DNA from: Prochlorococcus sp. AG-412-P08
GTDB taxonomy: Bacteria > Cyanobacteriota > Cyanobacteriia > PCC-6307 > Cyanobiaceae
NCBI GenBank assembly: GCA_003214695.1
Contig: QCLI01000004.1
Coordinates: forward strand, 62,001-126,000
DNA: 64,000 nt
Reading direction: 5' to 3'
The notes under the pieces are model-generated. The model searched no databases. It was given only the letters and a program-made list of their open reading frames with translations, and was not told the DNA's origin. The position numbers were made by a program, and so were the translations under genes. Shown here one piece after another: positions 1-9,831 of the stretch; the stretch's first letter is position 1; every line of letters starts with the position of its first letter.

Positions 1-86
1 TTCTTATCTAATTTTATGCAGTGATCTAAGTATTTGATTCCTAGTTTTTTGATCTTTATCTGTGGATATAAATTTTTTCCCTTCAT
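1..86 (-). CDS. rimI: Probable ribosomal-protein-alanine acetyltransferase RimI, N-terminal fragment
   Basis: A minus-strand reading frame opens with ATG at 86-84 and stays open to the window edge, giving 28 residues. Its second half (IKIKKLGIKYLDHCIKLDK) has the basic-hydrophobic lead and the L-x-x-C-I-x-L-D pattern that begins cyanobacterial RimI-type GNAT acetyltransferases, which acetylate the N-terminus of ribosomal protein S18. It would be divergent from lysA with about 70 bases between the starts. Only the N-terminus is visible, so the acetyl-CoA-binding motif cannot be checked. The assignment is an inference from a short stretch plus the recalled picocyanobacterial gene order. Confidence 0.45.
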   Translation of the reverse strand, partial: MKGKNLYPQIKIKKLGIKYLDHCIKLDK

Positions 87-158
87 GAAATAAGCTTCAC
101 ATGATTAAATCTATAAGTAAAGGAGAAAAGCCTTAACACCTCTCTGTTTCAAAAAATT

Positions 159-1529
159 ATGGATATTTTTAGCCCTTTTGAGGAAAATCAAGACCAGCTT
201 AGTCCTAACAGAAATATTGCCCCACTCACTGCTGCACTGGACCAAGAGAAAAGGCTAGTTGTTGGTGGATGTAGGCTTAGCAAGCTTGCTGAGGAGTATG
301 GTACTCCTCTTTATGTAATAGATGAACTTACAGTTAGAACCTCATGTAGAGAATATAGAGACTCACTAAGTAAATATTATCCTGGTGATTCACTCCCTTT
401 GTATGCCTCTAAGGCAAATAGTTCTTTAATTCTAAGTAGCTTAGTTGCTTCAGAAGGGATGGGAATAGATGTTGTCTCTGAAGGTGAATTAATTACAGCA
501 TTAAAAGGAGGAATCCCCAATCATAAAATAGTTTTTCATGGTAATAACAAATCAAAGGATGAGTTGTTACTTGCATATAAAAATGATGTCAAAATAGTTT
601 TAGATAATCAATTTGATATTGATCAGTTGAAAGAAATAGTTGAACCAGGTAGTAAGAAAGCAAGGCTAATATTAAGATTCACACCTGGTATAGAATGTCA
701 CACACATGAATATATTAAGACAGGTCATATTGATAGTAAATTTGGTTTCGATCCTGATGCATTAAAGGATATTTTTATACAGTTGAAGGATATTGAATGG
801 GGAGAGCTCGTTGGACTACATGCTCATATTGGCTCTCAAATTTTTGAGGTAGAGCCTCATAGAGATCTCGCTGAAGTTATGGCGAAGGCTCTTCAGAAAG
901 GAAGGGAGCTTGGTCACTCCTTAGATATTCTTAATGTAGGTGGAGGTTTGGGCATTAGATATACATCTTCAGATGATCCCCCTTCAATTGGTAATTGGGT
1001 AGAGGTTATTTCGAATGCTGTTGTAGAAGCATGTAACAAAAGATCATTGCAATTACCCTTCTTAATGTGTGAGCCTGGCAGGTCCATTGTTGGGACTTCT
1101 GGTTTAACGCTTTATAAGATTGGCTCTAGGAAGGAAATCCCTGGAGTGAAAACATATATAGCCATAGATGGAGGAATGAGTGACAACCCTCGACCTATTA
1201 CATATCAGTCTTCATATACAGCTTTTCTTGTTGATAGACCATTGGCCAAAACTAATGAGATTGTCACTATTGCTGGTAAACATTGTGAATCAGGGGATGT
1301 TTTGCTAAATGATTTCCCTCTGCCAATTTGCTCTAGCGGAGATGTGTTAGCTGTATTCTCGACAGGCGCATATAACTCTTCAATGAGTTCGAACTACAAT
1401 CGAATCCCTAAGCCAGCTGCAGTTATTGTGTCAGAAAATACGTCTGAGATGATTCAGCGTAGAGAATTACCTGAAGATCTATTGCGAAATGATATTCTTC
1501 CAGATCGCTTTATGGGAAACGTTCGTTAG
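159..1529 (+). CDS. lysA: Diaminopimelate decarboxylase
   Basis: A PLP-dependent fold-III decarboxylase that converts meso-diaminopimelate to L-lysine, the last step of lysine synthesis; it also draws on the DAP pool used for peptidoglycan. The 456 residues fit the family. The PLP lysine is K85 in YASKAN. HAHIGSQIF follows near residue 225, then the glycine-rich phosphate loop NVGGGLG, and the C-terminal CEPGRS and CESGD motifs supply dimer-interface active-site residues. The start has an AAGGAG-like element about 35 bases upstream, so translation signals are weak, but the ATG gives a normal N-terminus. First gene of a plus-strand run with cdaA and uppS. Confidence 0.96.
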   Translation: MDIFSPFEENQDQLSPNRNIAPLTAALDQEKRLVVGGCRLSKLAEEYGTPLYVIDELTVRTSCREYRDSLSKYYPGDSLPLYASKANSSLILSSLVASEGMGIDVVSEGELITALKGGIPNHKIVFHGNNKSKDELLLAYKNDVKIVLDNQFDIDQLKEIVEPGSKKARLILRFTPGIECHTHEYIKTGHIDSKFGFDPDALKDIFIQLKDIEWGELVGLHAHIGSQIFEVEPHRDLAEVMAKALQKGRELGHSLDILNVGGGLGIRYTSSDDPPSIGNWVEVISNAVVEACNKRSLQLPFLMCEPGRSIVGTSGLTLYKIGSRKEIPGVKTYIAIDGGMSDNPRPITYQSSYTAFLVDRPLAKTNEIVTIAGKHCESGDVLLNDFPLPICSSGDVLAVFSTGAYNSSMSSNYNRIPKPAAVIVSENTSEMIQRRELPEDLLRNDILPDRFMGNVR

Positions 1530-1556
1530 ATTTAATAAGAAGATTGGGCGAAAGGA

Positions 1557-2459
1557 GTGAACTTTTGGTGGATAGTAAATTTGCCTTTTCTGCTGGATGC
1601 ATTATTTGCTTCAGCTCTTGGGGTTTTGCTTTTTTCTAGAGTTAAAGAACCTAGAACTCTTTGGCTACTTCGAGGGTATTTATTTCTTGTATCTCTTGCA
1701 TGGTTTGTTCAAAGATTCGCAACTGTTCCTGTTACTTCAAAATTAATAGATGCCTTGGTGTTGGTATGTTCACTTTCATTGGCAATTTTATGGCAAGGGG
1801 AATTAAGACGGTTAATGGAATTACTTGGAACAGGAAGACTGGCTGTTCTTTTAGGTAATCCTCAAAAGGAATTCCAGGTTAATACAAGCACAGCAACTCA
1901 ATTATCAGAAGCTGCAGGAATGCTTTCTCAAAAAAGAAGAGGGGCTCTCATTGTTCTTGATATGGGTAGTGATTTAAGACCTGAAGACTTTCTTTACTCA
2001 GGTGTCCCTATTGACGCTAAATTTTCTTCAGAATTATTGCTTAATTTATTTGCTTCTGATACTCCTTTACATGATGGTGCAGTTGTAATTAAAGGAAATA
2101 GGATCATTTCTGCAGGTGTAATACTGCCTCTTTCAAGGCAAAGTATTAGTCGTTATGGGACAAGGCATCTAGCAGCGCTTGGTATTACAGAGAGATTCGA
2201 GAGATGTATTTGTGTAGTGGTTTCCGAAGAGACTGGTACATTGTCTTTGGCTAACCTTGGTCGTCTTGAAAGGCCAATTACTAGCAGTAGATTATTGGAG
2301 CTGCTTAAGGAGTTTATGAGTTCATCTCCAGGTGCAGGAATTGGAAAAACATCCCAAACTCTCAAGAGTTCATCTCTTTCATCCAATAAATCTTCGAATC
2401 ATGATCCTAACGAAAAAAGAGCCAATCTTAAAACGGATATATTTCCAGATCAAAAGTAA
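1557..2459 (+). CDS. cdaA: Membrane diadenylate cyclase (CdaA/DacA family)
   Basis: Makes the second messenger cyclic di-AMP from two ATP. Three hydrophobic segments (roughly residues 5-27, 38-52 and 63-80) are followed by the DAC domain. The catalytic D-G-A motif is D173-G174-A175 in LHDGAVVI. The second nucleotide motif reads T202-R203-H204-L205, where DisA has R-H-R. About 45 C-terminal residues are Ser/Lys/Asn-rich and probably disordered. The GTG start directly follows AAAGGA. It lies 27 bases after lysA and 13 before uppS, so co-transcription with two cell-wall precursor genes is likely. In other bacteria c-di-AMP controls potassium and osmotic balance and wall homeostasis; the role here is inferred. 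Confidence 0.92.
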   Translation: MNFWWIVNLPFLLDALFASALGVLLFSRVKEPRTLWLLRGYLFLVSLAWFVQRFATVPVTSKLIDALVLVCSLSLAILWQGELRRLMELLGTGRLAVLLGNPQKEFQVNTSTATQLSEAAGMLSQKRRGALIVLDMGSDLRPEDFLYSGVPIDAKFSSELLLNLFASDTPLHDGAVVIKGNRIISAGVILPLSRQSISRYGTRHLAALGITERFERCICVVVSEETGTLSLANLGRLERPITSSRLLELLKEFMSSSPGAGIGKTSQTLKSSSLSSNKSSNHDPNEKRANLKTDIFPDQK

Positions 2460-2472
2460 GTATATTTTTTAG

Positions 2473-3273
2473 ATGACAAGTTTTTCTTCTGCAGAAATTG
2501 AAGCTCAGTCTTTGGTTGTTCCTTTGCCAAGAACAATTGATCCAGAAAATTTGCCTCAACATATAGCCATAATTATGGATGGTAATGGTAGATGGGCGAA
2601 TGCACAGCAGTTGCCTAGAGCCATGGGACATAGAGCAGGTGTAGATGCACTTAAGAGAACTTTACGTTTGTGTAGTGATTGGAATATAAAGGTTTTGACT
2701 GTTTATGCTTTTTCTACCGAGAATTGGACTAGGCCAAAAGAAGAAGTTAATTTCCTAATGACTCTATTTGAACGTGTGCTTAAAAATGAAATTGAAGCTT
2801 TAAATATGAAAAAAGTTTGTATTAATTTCCTAGGTGATTTAGATCGACTTCCTTCTCGATTAAAAGATTTGATTAATGAGTCAATAGAACTTACCGCTTC
2901 AAATACTGGGATACACTTTAATGTCTGTACTAACTATGGAGGTAGGCATGAGTTGGTTTTGGCAGCTCGGAAACTTGCCCAACTTGCAGTTGACGGAAAA
3001 CTTGATCCTACATTGATTGATGAAAAGATCTTTGCTGGCGAATTATTTACCTCAAGTTATGTTGACCCTGATTTACTTATTCGAACAAGTGGAGAAAGGA
3101 GGATCAGCAATTTCTTGCTTTGGCAATTGGCATATGCTGAGATTCATGTCACAGATACATTATGGCCAGATTTTGATTCAATCTCATTAACAAACGCACT
3201 TATTGATTATCAATCAAGAATGAGACGTTTCGGTGGTGTAGATTCACACTTTGACCAACAATCCAAGGCTTGA
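2473..3273 (+). CDS. uppS: Isoprenyl transferase (undecaprenyl diphosphate synthase)
   Basis: A cis-prenyltransferase that condenses isopentenyl diphosphate onto farnesyl diphosphate to make the C55 lipid carrier for peptidoglycan and other envelope polymers. At 266 residues it matches the family. The catalytic aspartate is D36 in [15 protein letters not shown] is at about 80-85, and the diphosphate-binding RTSGE[10 protein letters not shown] block spans about 204-219. The ATG is 13 bases after cdaA. The 3' end overlaps a TTG-initiated extension of bioB, but not bioB itself if the downstream ATG is used. Confidence 0.96.
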   Translation: MTSFSSAEIEAQSLVVPLPRTIDPENLPQHIAIIMDGNGRWANAQQLPRAMGHRAGVDALKRTLRLCSDWNIKVLTVYAFSTENWTRPKEEVNFLMTLFERVLKNEIEALNMKKVCINFLGDLDRLPSRLKDLINESIELTASNTGIHFNVCTNYGGRHELVLAARKLAQLAVDGKLDPTLIDEKIFAGELFTSSYVDPDLLIRTSGERRISNFLLWQLAYAEIHVTDTLWPDFDSISLTNALIDYQSRMRRFGGVDSHFDQQSKA

Positions 3274-3289
3274 TTCTGATTATTTCTTT

Positions 3290-4288
3290 ATGACATTACT
3301 TGACTCAGGAATTCAAAAATCTCAGGGTGTCTCAATACGTTTTGACTGGTCCTTGGATGAGATTCAATATCTGCTCGAAAAGCCTTTAATGAATCTTGTT
3401 TGGGAGGCACAGATTGTGCATCGTTCCTTTAATCCAGAATATAAAGTTCAATTAGCTTCGCTTTTAAGTGTTAAGACAGGTGGTTGTGAAGAAGATTGTT
3501 CTTATTGCTCTCAGTCAATACATAATTCGAGTGACGTTGCAGGACAATCGGATTTTGATGTCAAAGGAGTTCTGGAACAAGCTAAAGCAGCTAAAGATGC
3601 GGGGGCTGATCGATTCTGTATGGGATGGGCTTGGCGTGAGATTCGTGATGGCAAGCCTTTTGAGTCAATGTTAGAAATGGTTAGAGGTGTTAAGAGTTTA
3701 GGGTTAGAGGCATGTGTAACTGGAGGGATGCTTAGCGATCAACAAGCAGCTCGCTTGGCGGATGCTGGCTTAACTGCTTATAACCACAATCTTGATACTA
3801 GTCCTGAATTTTATGCTCAGATTATATCTACTCGTACATTTCAGGAACGCTTAGAGACATTAGATAGAGTTCGCAATGCCGGTATTACTATTTGCTGTGG
3901 AGGCATTATAGGTATGGGTGAGTCGCTAAAAGATAGAGCATCTTTATTGAGGGTCCTTGCGACTATGAACCCTCATCCAGAGAGTGTCCCTATCAATGCA
4001 TTAGTCCCCGTTGAGGGAACACCTTTGGAGGACCTTAATATGGTTGATTCATTAGAGATGGTAAGAATGGTTGCAACTGCAAGAATCCTTATGCCACAAA
4101 GTCGTGTTCGCCTTAGTGCAGGTCGAGAGCAATTAAATAAGGAATCTCAGATTCTCTGCTTATTAGCTGGAGCAGACTCTATATTTTATGGAGAATCTTT
4201 ATTGACTACAAGCAACCCTTCTGTTCAATCAGACAAGGATATGTTGGCTTCTGCAGGCGTTTCAGTGAATTGGGATCTTTATGAATAA
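3290..4288 (+). CDS. bioB: Biotin synthase
   Basis: A radical-SAM enzyme that inserts sulfur into dethiobiotin to form biotin. The radical-SAM cluster motif C-x3-C-x2-C is visible in [13 protein letters not shown]. The frame is open from a TTG at 3251, but I chose the ATG at 3290: it avoids overlap with uppS and leaves an N-terminus of normal length (332 residues). Downstream [20 protein letters not shown] and the C-terminal RLSAGRE segment, which carries the arginine ligand of the auxiliary 2Fe-2S cluster, are present. The 3' end overlaps trhO by 8 bases, so the two are translationally coupled. Confidence 0.95.
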   Translation: MTLLDSGIQKSQGVSIRFDWSLDEIQYLLEKPLMNLVWEAQIVHRSFNPEYKVQLASLLSVKTGGCEEDCSYCSQSIHNSSDVAGQSDFDVKGVLEQAKAAKDAGADRFCMGWAWREIRDGKPFESMLEMVRGVKSLGLEACVTGGMLSDQQAARLADAGLTAYNHNLDTSPEFYAQIISTRTFQERLETLDRVRNAGITICCGGIIGMGESLKDRASLLRVLATMNPHPESVPINALVPVEGTPLEDLNMVDSLEMVRMVATARILMPQSRVRLSAGREQLNKESQILCLLAGADSIFYGESLLTTSNPSVQSDKDMLASAGVSVNWDLYE

Positions 4289-5246
4289 GTCTTTAGAACA
4301 AAAAAGTGTCAGCCAGATATTCAAGGTTGCGGCGTTTTATACTTTCTCTCCAGTAGGAGATGAGCTGATATTTTCTTTGATAAATGAATTGACAACACTT
4401 GCGGAAGAAAGAGAAGTCCGAGGAATGATTCTTTTGGCTTTAGAGGGAATTAATGGTACTGTTTGCGGTCCCATTGAAGGTGTCGATGCGATCTTTTTAA
4501 AATTGGAATCTTTGGGGCTTGAGAATCCTTTTGAGGTTAAATTTAGCTTTACCTCTAAGCATGCATTTAGACGTTTTAAAGCTCGCAGAAAGAAGGAGAT
4601 TGTTACGATGGGAGTGCCTGACGTTAAGCCTAACGAAATTGTAGGAAATTACGTAGAAGCTAAAGATTGGAATACTTATGTTGATGACCCTTCGACATTA
4701 GTTGTCGATACTCGCAATGAATATGAAGTTTCTGTTGGTAGCTTTGAAGGGGCTATAAATCCTCACACAAAAACTTTTCGTGAATTCCCTGACTGGGTTC
4801 ACAATAAATTAATTCCTCTTATGAAAGGAGGCAAATACAAGAGAATTGCTATGTTCTGCACGGGGGGTATTCGGTGTGAAAAATCCACTTCTTTTTTAAA
4901 AAGAGAAGGTTTTAACGAGGTCTATCATTTACATGGTGGCATTCTTAAGTACCTTGCTGAAGTGCCTAAGAATGAAAGTCGTTGGGAAGGGGAGTGTTTT
5001 GTTTTTGATCATAGAGTTTCTGTTGACCATAATCTTTTGCCAGGTGTCCATCGACTTTGCTTTGCGTGTGGCATGCCTCTTTCACCAGAAGATATAAGAA
5101 ATCAAAGTTATATTTCTGGTATTCAATGTCACCATTGTATAGATGTTTTCAGCGATGATGATAGAGATCGCTTTATGGAAAGACAGAAACATATCAGGGA
5201 GCTAGCAGAACGTCTTCCTGGAAACACACTTTGGCCTAGTGCATGA
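4281..5246 (+). CDS. trhO: tRNA uridine(34) hydroxylase / rhodanese-domain protein (TrhO, UPF0176)
   Basis: The TrhO/YceA family forms 5-hydroxyuridine at the wobble position of some tRNAs in an oxygen-dependent reaction. An N-terminal ferredoxin-like domain (about 10-110) is followed by a rhodanese domain (about 120-230) whose active-site loop [10 protein letters not shown] puts the catalytic cysteine at C193. A C-terminal pair of CxxC motifs (CFACG and CHHC) probably binds zinc. At 321 residues it is full length. It overlaps bioB at its start by 8 bases and the next unknown gene at its end by 4 bases, indicating a tight operon. Confidence 0.9.
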   Translation: MNKSLEQKSVSQIFKVAAFYTFSPVGDELIFSLINELTTLAEEREVRGMILLALEGINGTVCGPIEGVDAIFLKLESLGLENPFEVKFSFTSKHAFRRFKARRKKEIVTMGVPDVKPNEIVGNYVEAKDWNTYVDDPSTLVVDTRNEYEVSVGSFEGAINPHTKTFREFPDWVHNKLIPLMKGGKYKRIAMFCTGGIRCEKSTSFLKREGFNEVYHLHGGILKYLAEVPKNESRWEGECFVFDHRVSVDHNLLPGVHRLCFACGMPLSPEDIRNQSYISGIQCHHCIDVFSDDDRDRFMERQKHIRELAERLPGNTLWPSA

Positions 5247-5770
5247 ATAAGAACCTCTTAGCATCCTTAGAAAGCCAGGCTTCTAATGCGGGTCTTTTGT
5301 TAAGGGTTCTGGTAAGACGCCCCTTGAACTTATGGACATTGAGATTAGTTGTAGCTAAGTATGTGGGTCCTGAAAAGATCCAACTCTTAGGTGAGATGAA
5401 GGGATGGGCTTATAACTCATCTTGTGGCTTACAGCTTGACACTATGCAGGTCAGTAGCAATGCTCCTGTAGGGGTTGGACCTTTGGTTTGGGCATCAACA
5501 ATGGCTTGGGCTATTGAGTCAACCCCTTGTAGGAGAGCAAGAATATTAGCGATTAATGATGATGAGAGTCAACACGAAATATTGATCAGATACTTCCAAC
5601 AGAAAGGGTTTAAAATAGTTAGAGAAGTCGGCAGTTCTCCCTTGGACTTACCATTTAGAATGGTCTGGGGTGGTGCTGGCAGCCTAATGGTTTCTAATTG
5701 TTTAGATGTATACAATGCTAGTTGTCATCTCTGGGAGAAATCACAAGGAAAGTTAGACAATTATCATTGA
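5243..5770 (+). CDS. Conserved unknown protein, possibly GNAT-like
   Basis: I do not recognise this 175-residue protein. It starts within an ATGA overlap with trhO. The central part contains a hydrophobic strand, an [17 protein letters not shown] segment and [14 protein letters not shown], a pattern resembling the C-terminal half of GNAT acetyltransferases (helix, then the F/Y-x-K-x-G-F turn). The acetyl-CoA loop Q/R-x-x-G-x-G/A is not clear, so the fold assignment is only a suggestion. There is no signal peptide or membrane span. Its 3' end overlaps the convergent lipA by 7 bases. Position suggests a role linked to the bioB-trhO operon. Confidence 0.75.
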   Translation: MNKNLLASLESQASNAGLLLRVLVRRPLNLWTLRLVVAKYVGPEKIQLLGEMKGWAYNSSCGLQLDTMQVSSNAPVGVGPLVWASTMAWAIESTPCRRARILAINDDESQHEILIRYFQQKGFKIVREVGSSPLDLPFRMVWGGAGSLMVSNCLDVYNASCHLWEKSQGKLDNYH

Positions 5771-6684
5771 GCAGCATGATAACTACTTCTCACTAGTGGA
5801 CCACTATTTACTTTTCTAAAACCTAACTCTAGGCATAGTCTTTTTAAATCATCAAACTCATCTGGATGCCAATATTTCATTACGGGTAAATGTGATAGTG
5901 ATGGCCGTAAATATTGCCCAATTGTTATTTGCTGACAGTTTACTGATCGGAGATCCATTAGAGCTTGAATTACCTCTTCACGCTCCTCGCCAAGACCTAA
6001 CATTAGGCCTGATTTAGTTGGAATACTTTTATCAATTTCTTGAGCAGCACGAAGCAGGTCAAGTGATCTTTTATAAGTAGCACCTCTGCGGACCTCTTTT
6101 TGTAGACGTTTAACGGTTTCAATATTGTGGTTAAAACAAACTGGCCTGGCTTTAAGTACTGATGTTAGTCTTTCTCTTTGCTTTTCAGTTGCTTTAGTTT
6201 TATCAATGATGCCTCCCCAGAAATCAGGAGTGAGTACTTCAATTGATGTTGATGGAGAAAGATTTCTTATTGCGCTAATGGTTTTTGTAAAAAGACTAGC
6301 ACCATGGTCTGAGAGGTCGTCTCTAGCGACCGATGTTAAAACTACATACTGGAGATTCAAATAGGAGACTGCTCTGGCTACTCGTTCAGGCTCCAGTGGA
6401 TCGATATTTGTTGGCGCGGTTCCTTTTTCTACTTGGCAAAACGCACAACTTCTTGTACAGATTGAGCCTCCTAATAGGAAGGTCGCTGTTCCTGATGCAT
6501 AGCATTCCCCTCGGTTTGGACAACGGCCTTCTTCGCATATTGTATGTAGCCTATATTCTTTAACAAGATTTTGAACACGTTCTAATTGAGATGCTTTACC
6601 TATAGAAGGCTTTATCCACTCTGGTAGCCTTTCCTTCGGTTTGAGTGCGCTGTATTTAGTTTGGTTTGTGATTTTCTTTGCCAT
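5764..6684 (-). CDS. lipA: Lipoyl synthase
   Basis: A radical-SAM enzyme that inserts two sulfurs into octanoyl chains on lipoyl domains of 2-oxoacid dehydrogenases and glycine cleavage H protein. Both clusters are visible: the auxiliary one in [12 protein letters not shown] (C-x4-C-x5-C) and the radical-SAM one in CTRSCAFC (C-x3-C-x2-C). The C-terminal [10 protein letters not shown] carries the conserved RSSYHA serine ligand region. At 306 residues it is a normal length. It lies 14 bases downstream of recR on the same strand, so the two are probably co-transcribed. Confidence 0.96.
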   Translation of the reverse strand: MAKKITNQTKYSALKPKERLPEWIKPSIGKASQLERVQNLVKEYRLHTICEEGRCPNRGECYASGTATFLLGGSICTRSCAFCQVEKGTAPTNIDPLEPERVARAVSYLNLQYVVLTSVARDDLSDHGASLFTKTISAIRNLSPSTSIEVLTPDFWGGIIDKTKATEKQRERLTSVLKARPVCFNHNIETVKRLQKEVRRGATYKRSLDLLRAAQEIDKSIPTKSGLMLGLGEEREEVIQALMDLRSVNCQQITIGQYLRPSLSHLPVMKYWHPDEFDDLKRLCLELGFRKVNSGPLVRSSYHAAQ

Positions 6685-6698
6685 CCTTTCTTGAATTG

Positions 6699-7298
6699 CT
6701 ATTCAACCTCACGGCGACCTTCTATGGCTCTGCTTAGGGTTACTTCATCAGCATATTCAAGCTCGCTGCCAACAGGTAAACCATATGCAATTCTTGTTAC
6801 TTTCACAAAAACCTTGAGAAGCCTAGATAGATAAAGACTAGTAGTGTCACCTTCAACACTTGGAGTTAAAGCGAGTATCACTTCTGTTGTATTTTCCCTG
6901 TCAACTCTGTTTACTAGATGGGATATGTTGAGTAAATCTGGTCCGATTCCGTCCATCGGAGAAATTAGACCGCCAAGAATATGATATAGCCCTTTGTATT
7001 CACGGGTTCTTTCCAGTGCTATTAAATCTCTAGAGTCTGCAACAACACAAATGACAGATTGGTCCCTTTGTTGATTTAGGCATATTTCACACTCTTCTCC
7101 AGCTGTGAGATGGAAGCATCTTTTACATTGCCCGACTTTGCTTTTAGCATTCAAAAGAGCATTTGAGAAAACTTGGATTTTTTCCTTAGGTTGCCGAAGT
7201 AAATGCAAAGCAAGTCTTTGTGCTGTTCTAGGACCAATCCCAGGGAGTTGTTCGAATTGGTCTATTAGATGAGCAAGTGGCCGAGTAAAGCTGCTCAG
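6699..7298 (-). CDS. recR: Recombination mediator RecR, apparent near-cognate start
   Basis: RecR works with RecO/RecF to load RecA at gaps. The zinc motif CKRCF...CEIC and the Toprim segment [14 protein letters not shown] followed by [12 protein letters not shown] are intact. The only canonical start in frame is a TTG at 7208, which would delete the conserved N-terminal hairpin. Upstream in the same frame reads [19 protein letters not shown], then [10 protein letters not shown], which is classic RecR. Between this and the in-frame TAA at 7337-7335 there is no ATG, GTG or TTG. A CTG at 7298-7296 gives 199 residues, the usual family length; an ATA at 7316 is another candidate. No Shine-Dalgarno element is evident. 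Gene identity is certain, the start is not. Confidence 0.9.
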   Translation of the reverse strand: MSSFTRPLAHLIDQFEQLPGIGPRTAQRLALHLLRQPKEKIQVFSNALLNAKSKVGQCKRCFHLTAGEECEICLNQQRDQSVICVVADSRDLIALERTREYKGLYHILGGLISPMDGIGPDLLNISHLVNRVDRENTTEVILALTPSVEGDTTSLYLSRLLKVFVKVTRIAYGLPVGSELEYADEVTLSRAIEGRREVE

Positions 7299-7413
7299 AG
7301 TTTTGTAGGCAGATATATAGGAATTTAAACACTCTTACGTCTTAAAAGGGAATTTACTAATTCTTATGTAAGTAAGTACATTATAAGAAGAGATAGTTTT
7401 TCTACAGAAAGCC

Positions 7414-7971
7414 ATGAGAGCTTTTTTAAGATCTTGGACCAAGTTCATTGCATTACTAATACTTGTTTGCACTCTTGGCTCATGTAGTCCTGCTGGAACC
7501 GCTGGACTCGAACCGTTTCAAAGTAATAATGGGCGTTATGGTTTCTTTTATCCAACAGGGTGGACACGAATATCAGTTCAAGGGGGACCTGAGGTCGTTT
7601 TTCATGACTTGATTAATAGTGATGAGACATTGAGTCTTGTTGTTTCAGATGTTGGAGAGGATGTTGCTTTGGAAAACATGGGTACAGCATTAGAGGTTGG
7701 AGAACGGCTAATGAATGAATTGCTGGCACCTAATGGTGGAGAAAGACAGGCGGAACTCCTTGAAGCCAATTCAAGGGATATTGATGGACATTCGTTTTAT
7801 GACATTGAGTATTTAATTCACCTTCCTGACAAAGATCGCCATGAGATTGCAACTGTTGTTCTTGATCACGGGTCTTTATTTACATTTGCAGCTGGAACAA
7901 ATGAAGTTAGGTGGAATAAAGTGGAAGATTTATTTAGGCGGGTAATAAGCTCATTTAGTTTTTTCGTATAA
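7414..7971 (+). CDS. PsbP-domain lipoprotein (CyanoP-like)
   Basis: A photosystem II-associated PsbP-family protein on the lumenal face of the thylakoid. It has an N-terminal signal sequence with a lipobox at LGSC (about residues 21-24), so it is probably a lipoprotein. The mature domain begins FQSNNGRYGFFYPTGWTRI, the hallmark opening of PsbP, followed by VVFHDLINSDETLSLVVSDV. The 185 residues match cyanobacterial CyanoP. It is a single gene, divergent from recR and convergent with the ABC exporter at 8009. A TATAAG about 33 bases upstream could be a -10 element. Confidence 0.9.
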   Translation: MRAFLRSWTKFIALLILVCTLGSCSPAGTAGLEPFQSNNGRYGFFYPTGWTRISVQGGPEVVFHDLINSDETLSLVVSDVGEDVALENMGTALEVGERLMNELLAPNGGERQAELLEANSRDIDGHSFYDIEYLIHLPDKDRHEIATVVLDHGSLFTFAAGTNEVRWNKVEDLFRRVISSFSFFV

Positions 7972-8008
7972 GAATCAATCTTATATAAATGATTTTTCGT
8001 TATCTTAA

Positions 8009-9814
8009 TTAACTCGTAGGATAAATATTTCTTTCTCCAGCTTGAACGTTCCAAAGGTCTGAATATATACCCTTGCTTTTTAATAATGACAAATGAGTCC
8101 CCGATTCAACTATTGAACCCTTACTTATAACAATAATTCTATCTGCATTTTTTATAGTGCTTAATCTATGTGCAATGACAATGGTGGTTCTGTTTGAGGT
8201 TATTTTTGATAAAGATCTCTGAATAGCTGCTTCTGTCTCATTATCTACAGAAGCAGTTGCTTCATCCAAAATCAGTATCGGTGCATCTTTAAGAATTGCT
8301 CTTGCTAGTGCAATTCGTTGGCATTGGCCCCCAGATAACTTTTGCCCTCGCTCTCCCACAAGGGTGTCATACCCATATGGGAGTCTTTCGATAAACTCAG
8401 AAGCTTCAGCGAGCTTGGCAGCCCACTTGATTTGAGCAGGTGTGGCCTGATTATTACCATATGAAATATTTTCTTTTATTGTTCCATGAAAAAGATAAAA
8501 CTCTTGATTAACAAGTGCTATTGCTCTACGTAGATCAACTAGATCAAACTCTCTTATTGGGACTCCGTCAAGTTCAATTTCTCCTGAATCTAAAGCATAT
8601 AGTCTTAGGAGCAACTTAACTAAGCTGCTTTTCCCAGAGCCTGTTGAGCCAACTATGCCTATTGTGCTCCCTGCCGATATCTCTAAATTAAAATTTTTCA
8701 GCAAATCATTTCTTTCATTATATTTGAAGCAAACACTCCTGAAGTTTATAGCTCCTTTTACTTTTTTGGGATCAAGCCTTAGAGAACCTCCTGAGATTTT
8801 TATTTGTGTATCAATTAAATCTAAGACTCTATTTGTAGATGCCATTGACCTTTGATAATCGTCAAGGATATGTCCAAGTGTTGTTAGGGGCCATAGTAGC
8901 CTTTGCGTGATAAAAACAAGGAAACTATAGATACCAATTTCCAAGTCGCCTTGCCATGCTTGAAGTCCTCCTATAAGAAGTATTGCAAGGAATGCAAATA
9001 AAATAGCAAAACGGATTAATGGAATAAATGCTGCTGAAAGCCTAATGGCTTCTCGATTGCTCAACTGATAGGAACGACTATCTTGATTGAGACGTTCAAG
9101 TTCCCATGATTCAGTCGCGAAACTTTTAATTGTAAATATTCCACCTAGATTATTACTTAAACGAGCAGCCATATCTCCTGCCTTCTCCCTTACATTCCTA
9201 TATTTAGGGGCTAACCTCTTTTGAAAAATTATTGAGCCTAGTAGAATTATCGGAATGGGTATGAAAGCAAATATGGCAACACCAGGAGCCAACCAAGCCA
9301 TGGCCCCGCCAACAATGACTACAGTGACAAATAGTTGGATTAATTGATTGGCACCATGATCTAAAAACCTTTCTAATTGATTGATGTCGTCATTTAGTAT
9401 TGCTAAAAGGCGACCTGAACTGTCATTTTCGAAGAAAGACATTTCAAGTTTCTGCATATGATCATAAGCTTGAATTCTTAAATTGTGTTGGGTCCTTTGT
9501 GCTAGGTCTCTCCATAGAAATGCGTAAAGATATTCGAAAAATGATTCTGCACTCCATATAAGGAAAGAAGCTAAAGCAAGTACTGAAAGTTGAGTTGGAA
9601 CAGAAGCAAATCCATAGCTACTAAGCCATGAGGCTTTTTCCCTTATGACGACATCTATAGACACTCCAATTAGAACAGGAGGCGCAAGGTCAAACAGCTT
9701 ATTTAGTATTGAGCAAACCGTTGCTAATAGAATGAGTTGTTTTTGCTTGGACTGACTCCGAGCAAGTCTTATTATCGGGACACTTTCTAGTTGTCTTATG
9801 GAGTTGATTTTCAT
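8009..9814 (-). CDS. ABC exporter with fused membrane and ATPase domains (MsbA/MDR type)
   Basis: A half-transporter of about 601 residues. The N-terminal six-helix membrane domain (about 30-320) precedes an ATPase domain with Walker A GSTGSGKSS, signature LSGGQCQRIALARA, Walker B ILILDEATASVD and switch histidine in IVIAHRLST. The family exports lipids, lipid-linked sugars or drugs; the substrate here cannot be read from sequence. The frame extends to a TTG at 9868, but the ATG at 9814 (MKINSIRQLE) is preferred because the longer form would overlap the upstream gene at 9832-10119. Confidence 0.93.
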   Translation of the reverse strand: MKINSIRQLESVPIIRLARSQSKQKQLILLATVCSILNKLFDLAPPVLIGVSIDVVIREKASWLSSYGFASVPTQLSVLALASFLIWSAESFFEYLYAFLWRDLAQRTQHNLRIQAYDHMQKLEMSFFENDSSGRLLAILNDDINQLERFLDHGANQLIQLFVTVVIVGGAMAWLAPGVAIFAFIPIPIILLGSIIFQKRLAPKYRNVREKAGDMAARLSNNLGGIFTIKSFATESWELERLNQDSRSYQLSNREAIRLSAAFIPLIRFAILFAFLAILLIGGLQAWQGDLEIGIYSFLVFITQRLLWPLTTLGHILDDYQRSMASTNRVLDLIDTQIKISGGSLRLDPKKVKGAINFRSVCFKYNERNDLLKNFNLEISAGSTIGIVGSTGSGKSSLVKLLLRLYALDSGEIELDGVPIREFDLVDLRRAIALVNQEFYLFHGTIKENISYGNNQATPAQIKWAAKLAEASEFIERLPYGYDTLVGERGQKLSGGQCQRIALARAILKDAPILILDEATASVDNETEAAIQRSLSKITSNRTTIVIAHRLSTIKNADRIIVISKGSIVESGTHLSLLKSKGIYSDLWNVQAGERNIYPTS

Positions 9815-9831
9815 ATTTCTGAAGGATTTAA

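Noticed and set aside
3251-3289. TTG-initiated N-terminal extension of bioB
   Set aside because: It overlaps uppS by 23 bases and adds residues not typical of BioB; the ATG at 3290 fits better.
7335-7415. Upstream ATG at 7415 in the recR frame
   Set aside because: It is in the same frame as recR but is separated from it by the in-frame TAA at 7337-7335, so it cannot be the recR start.
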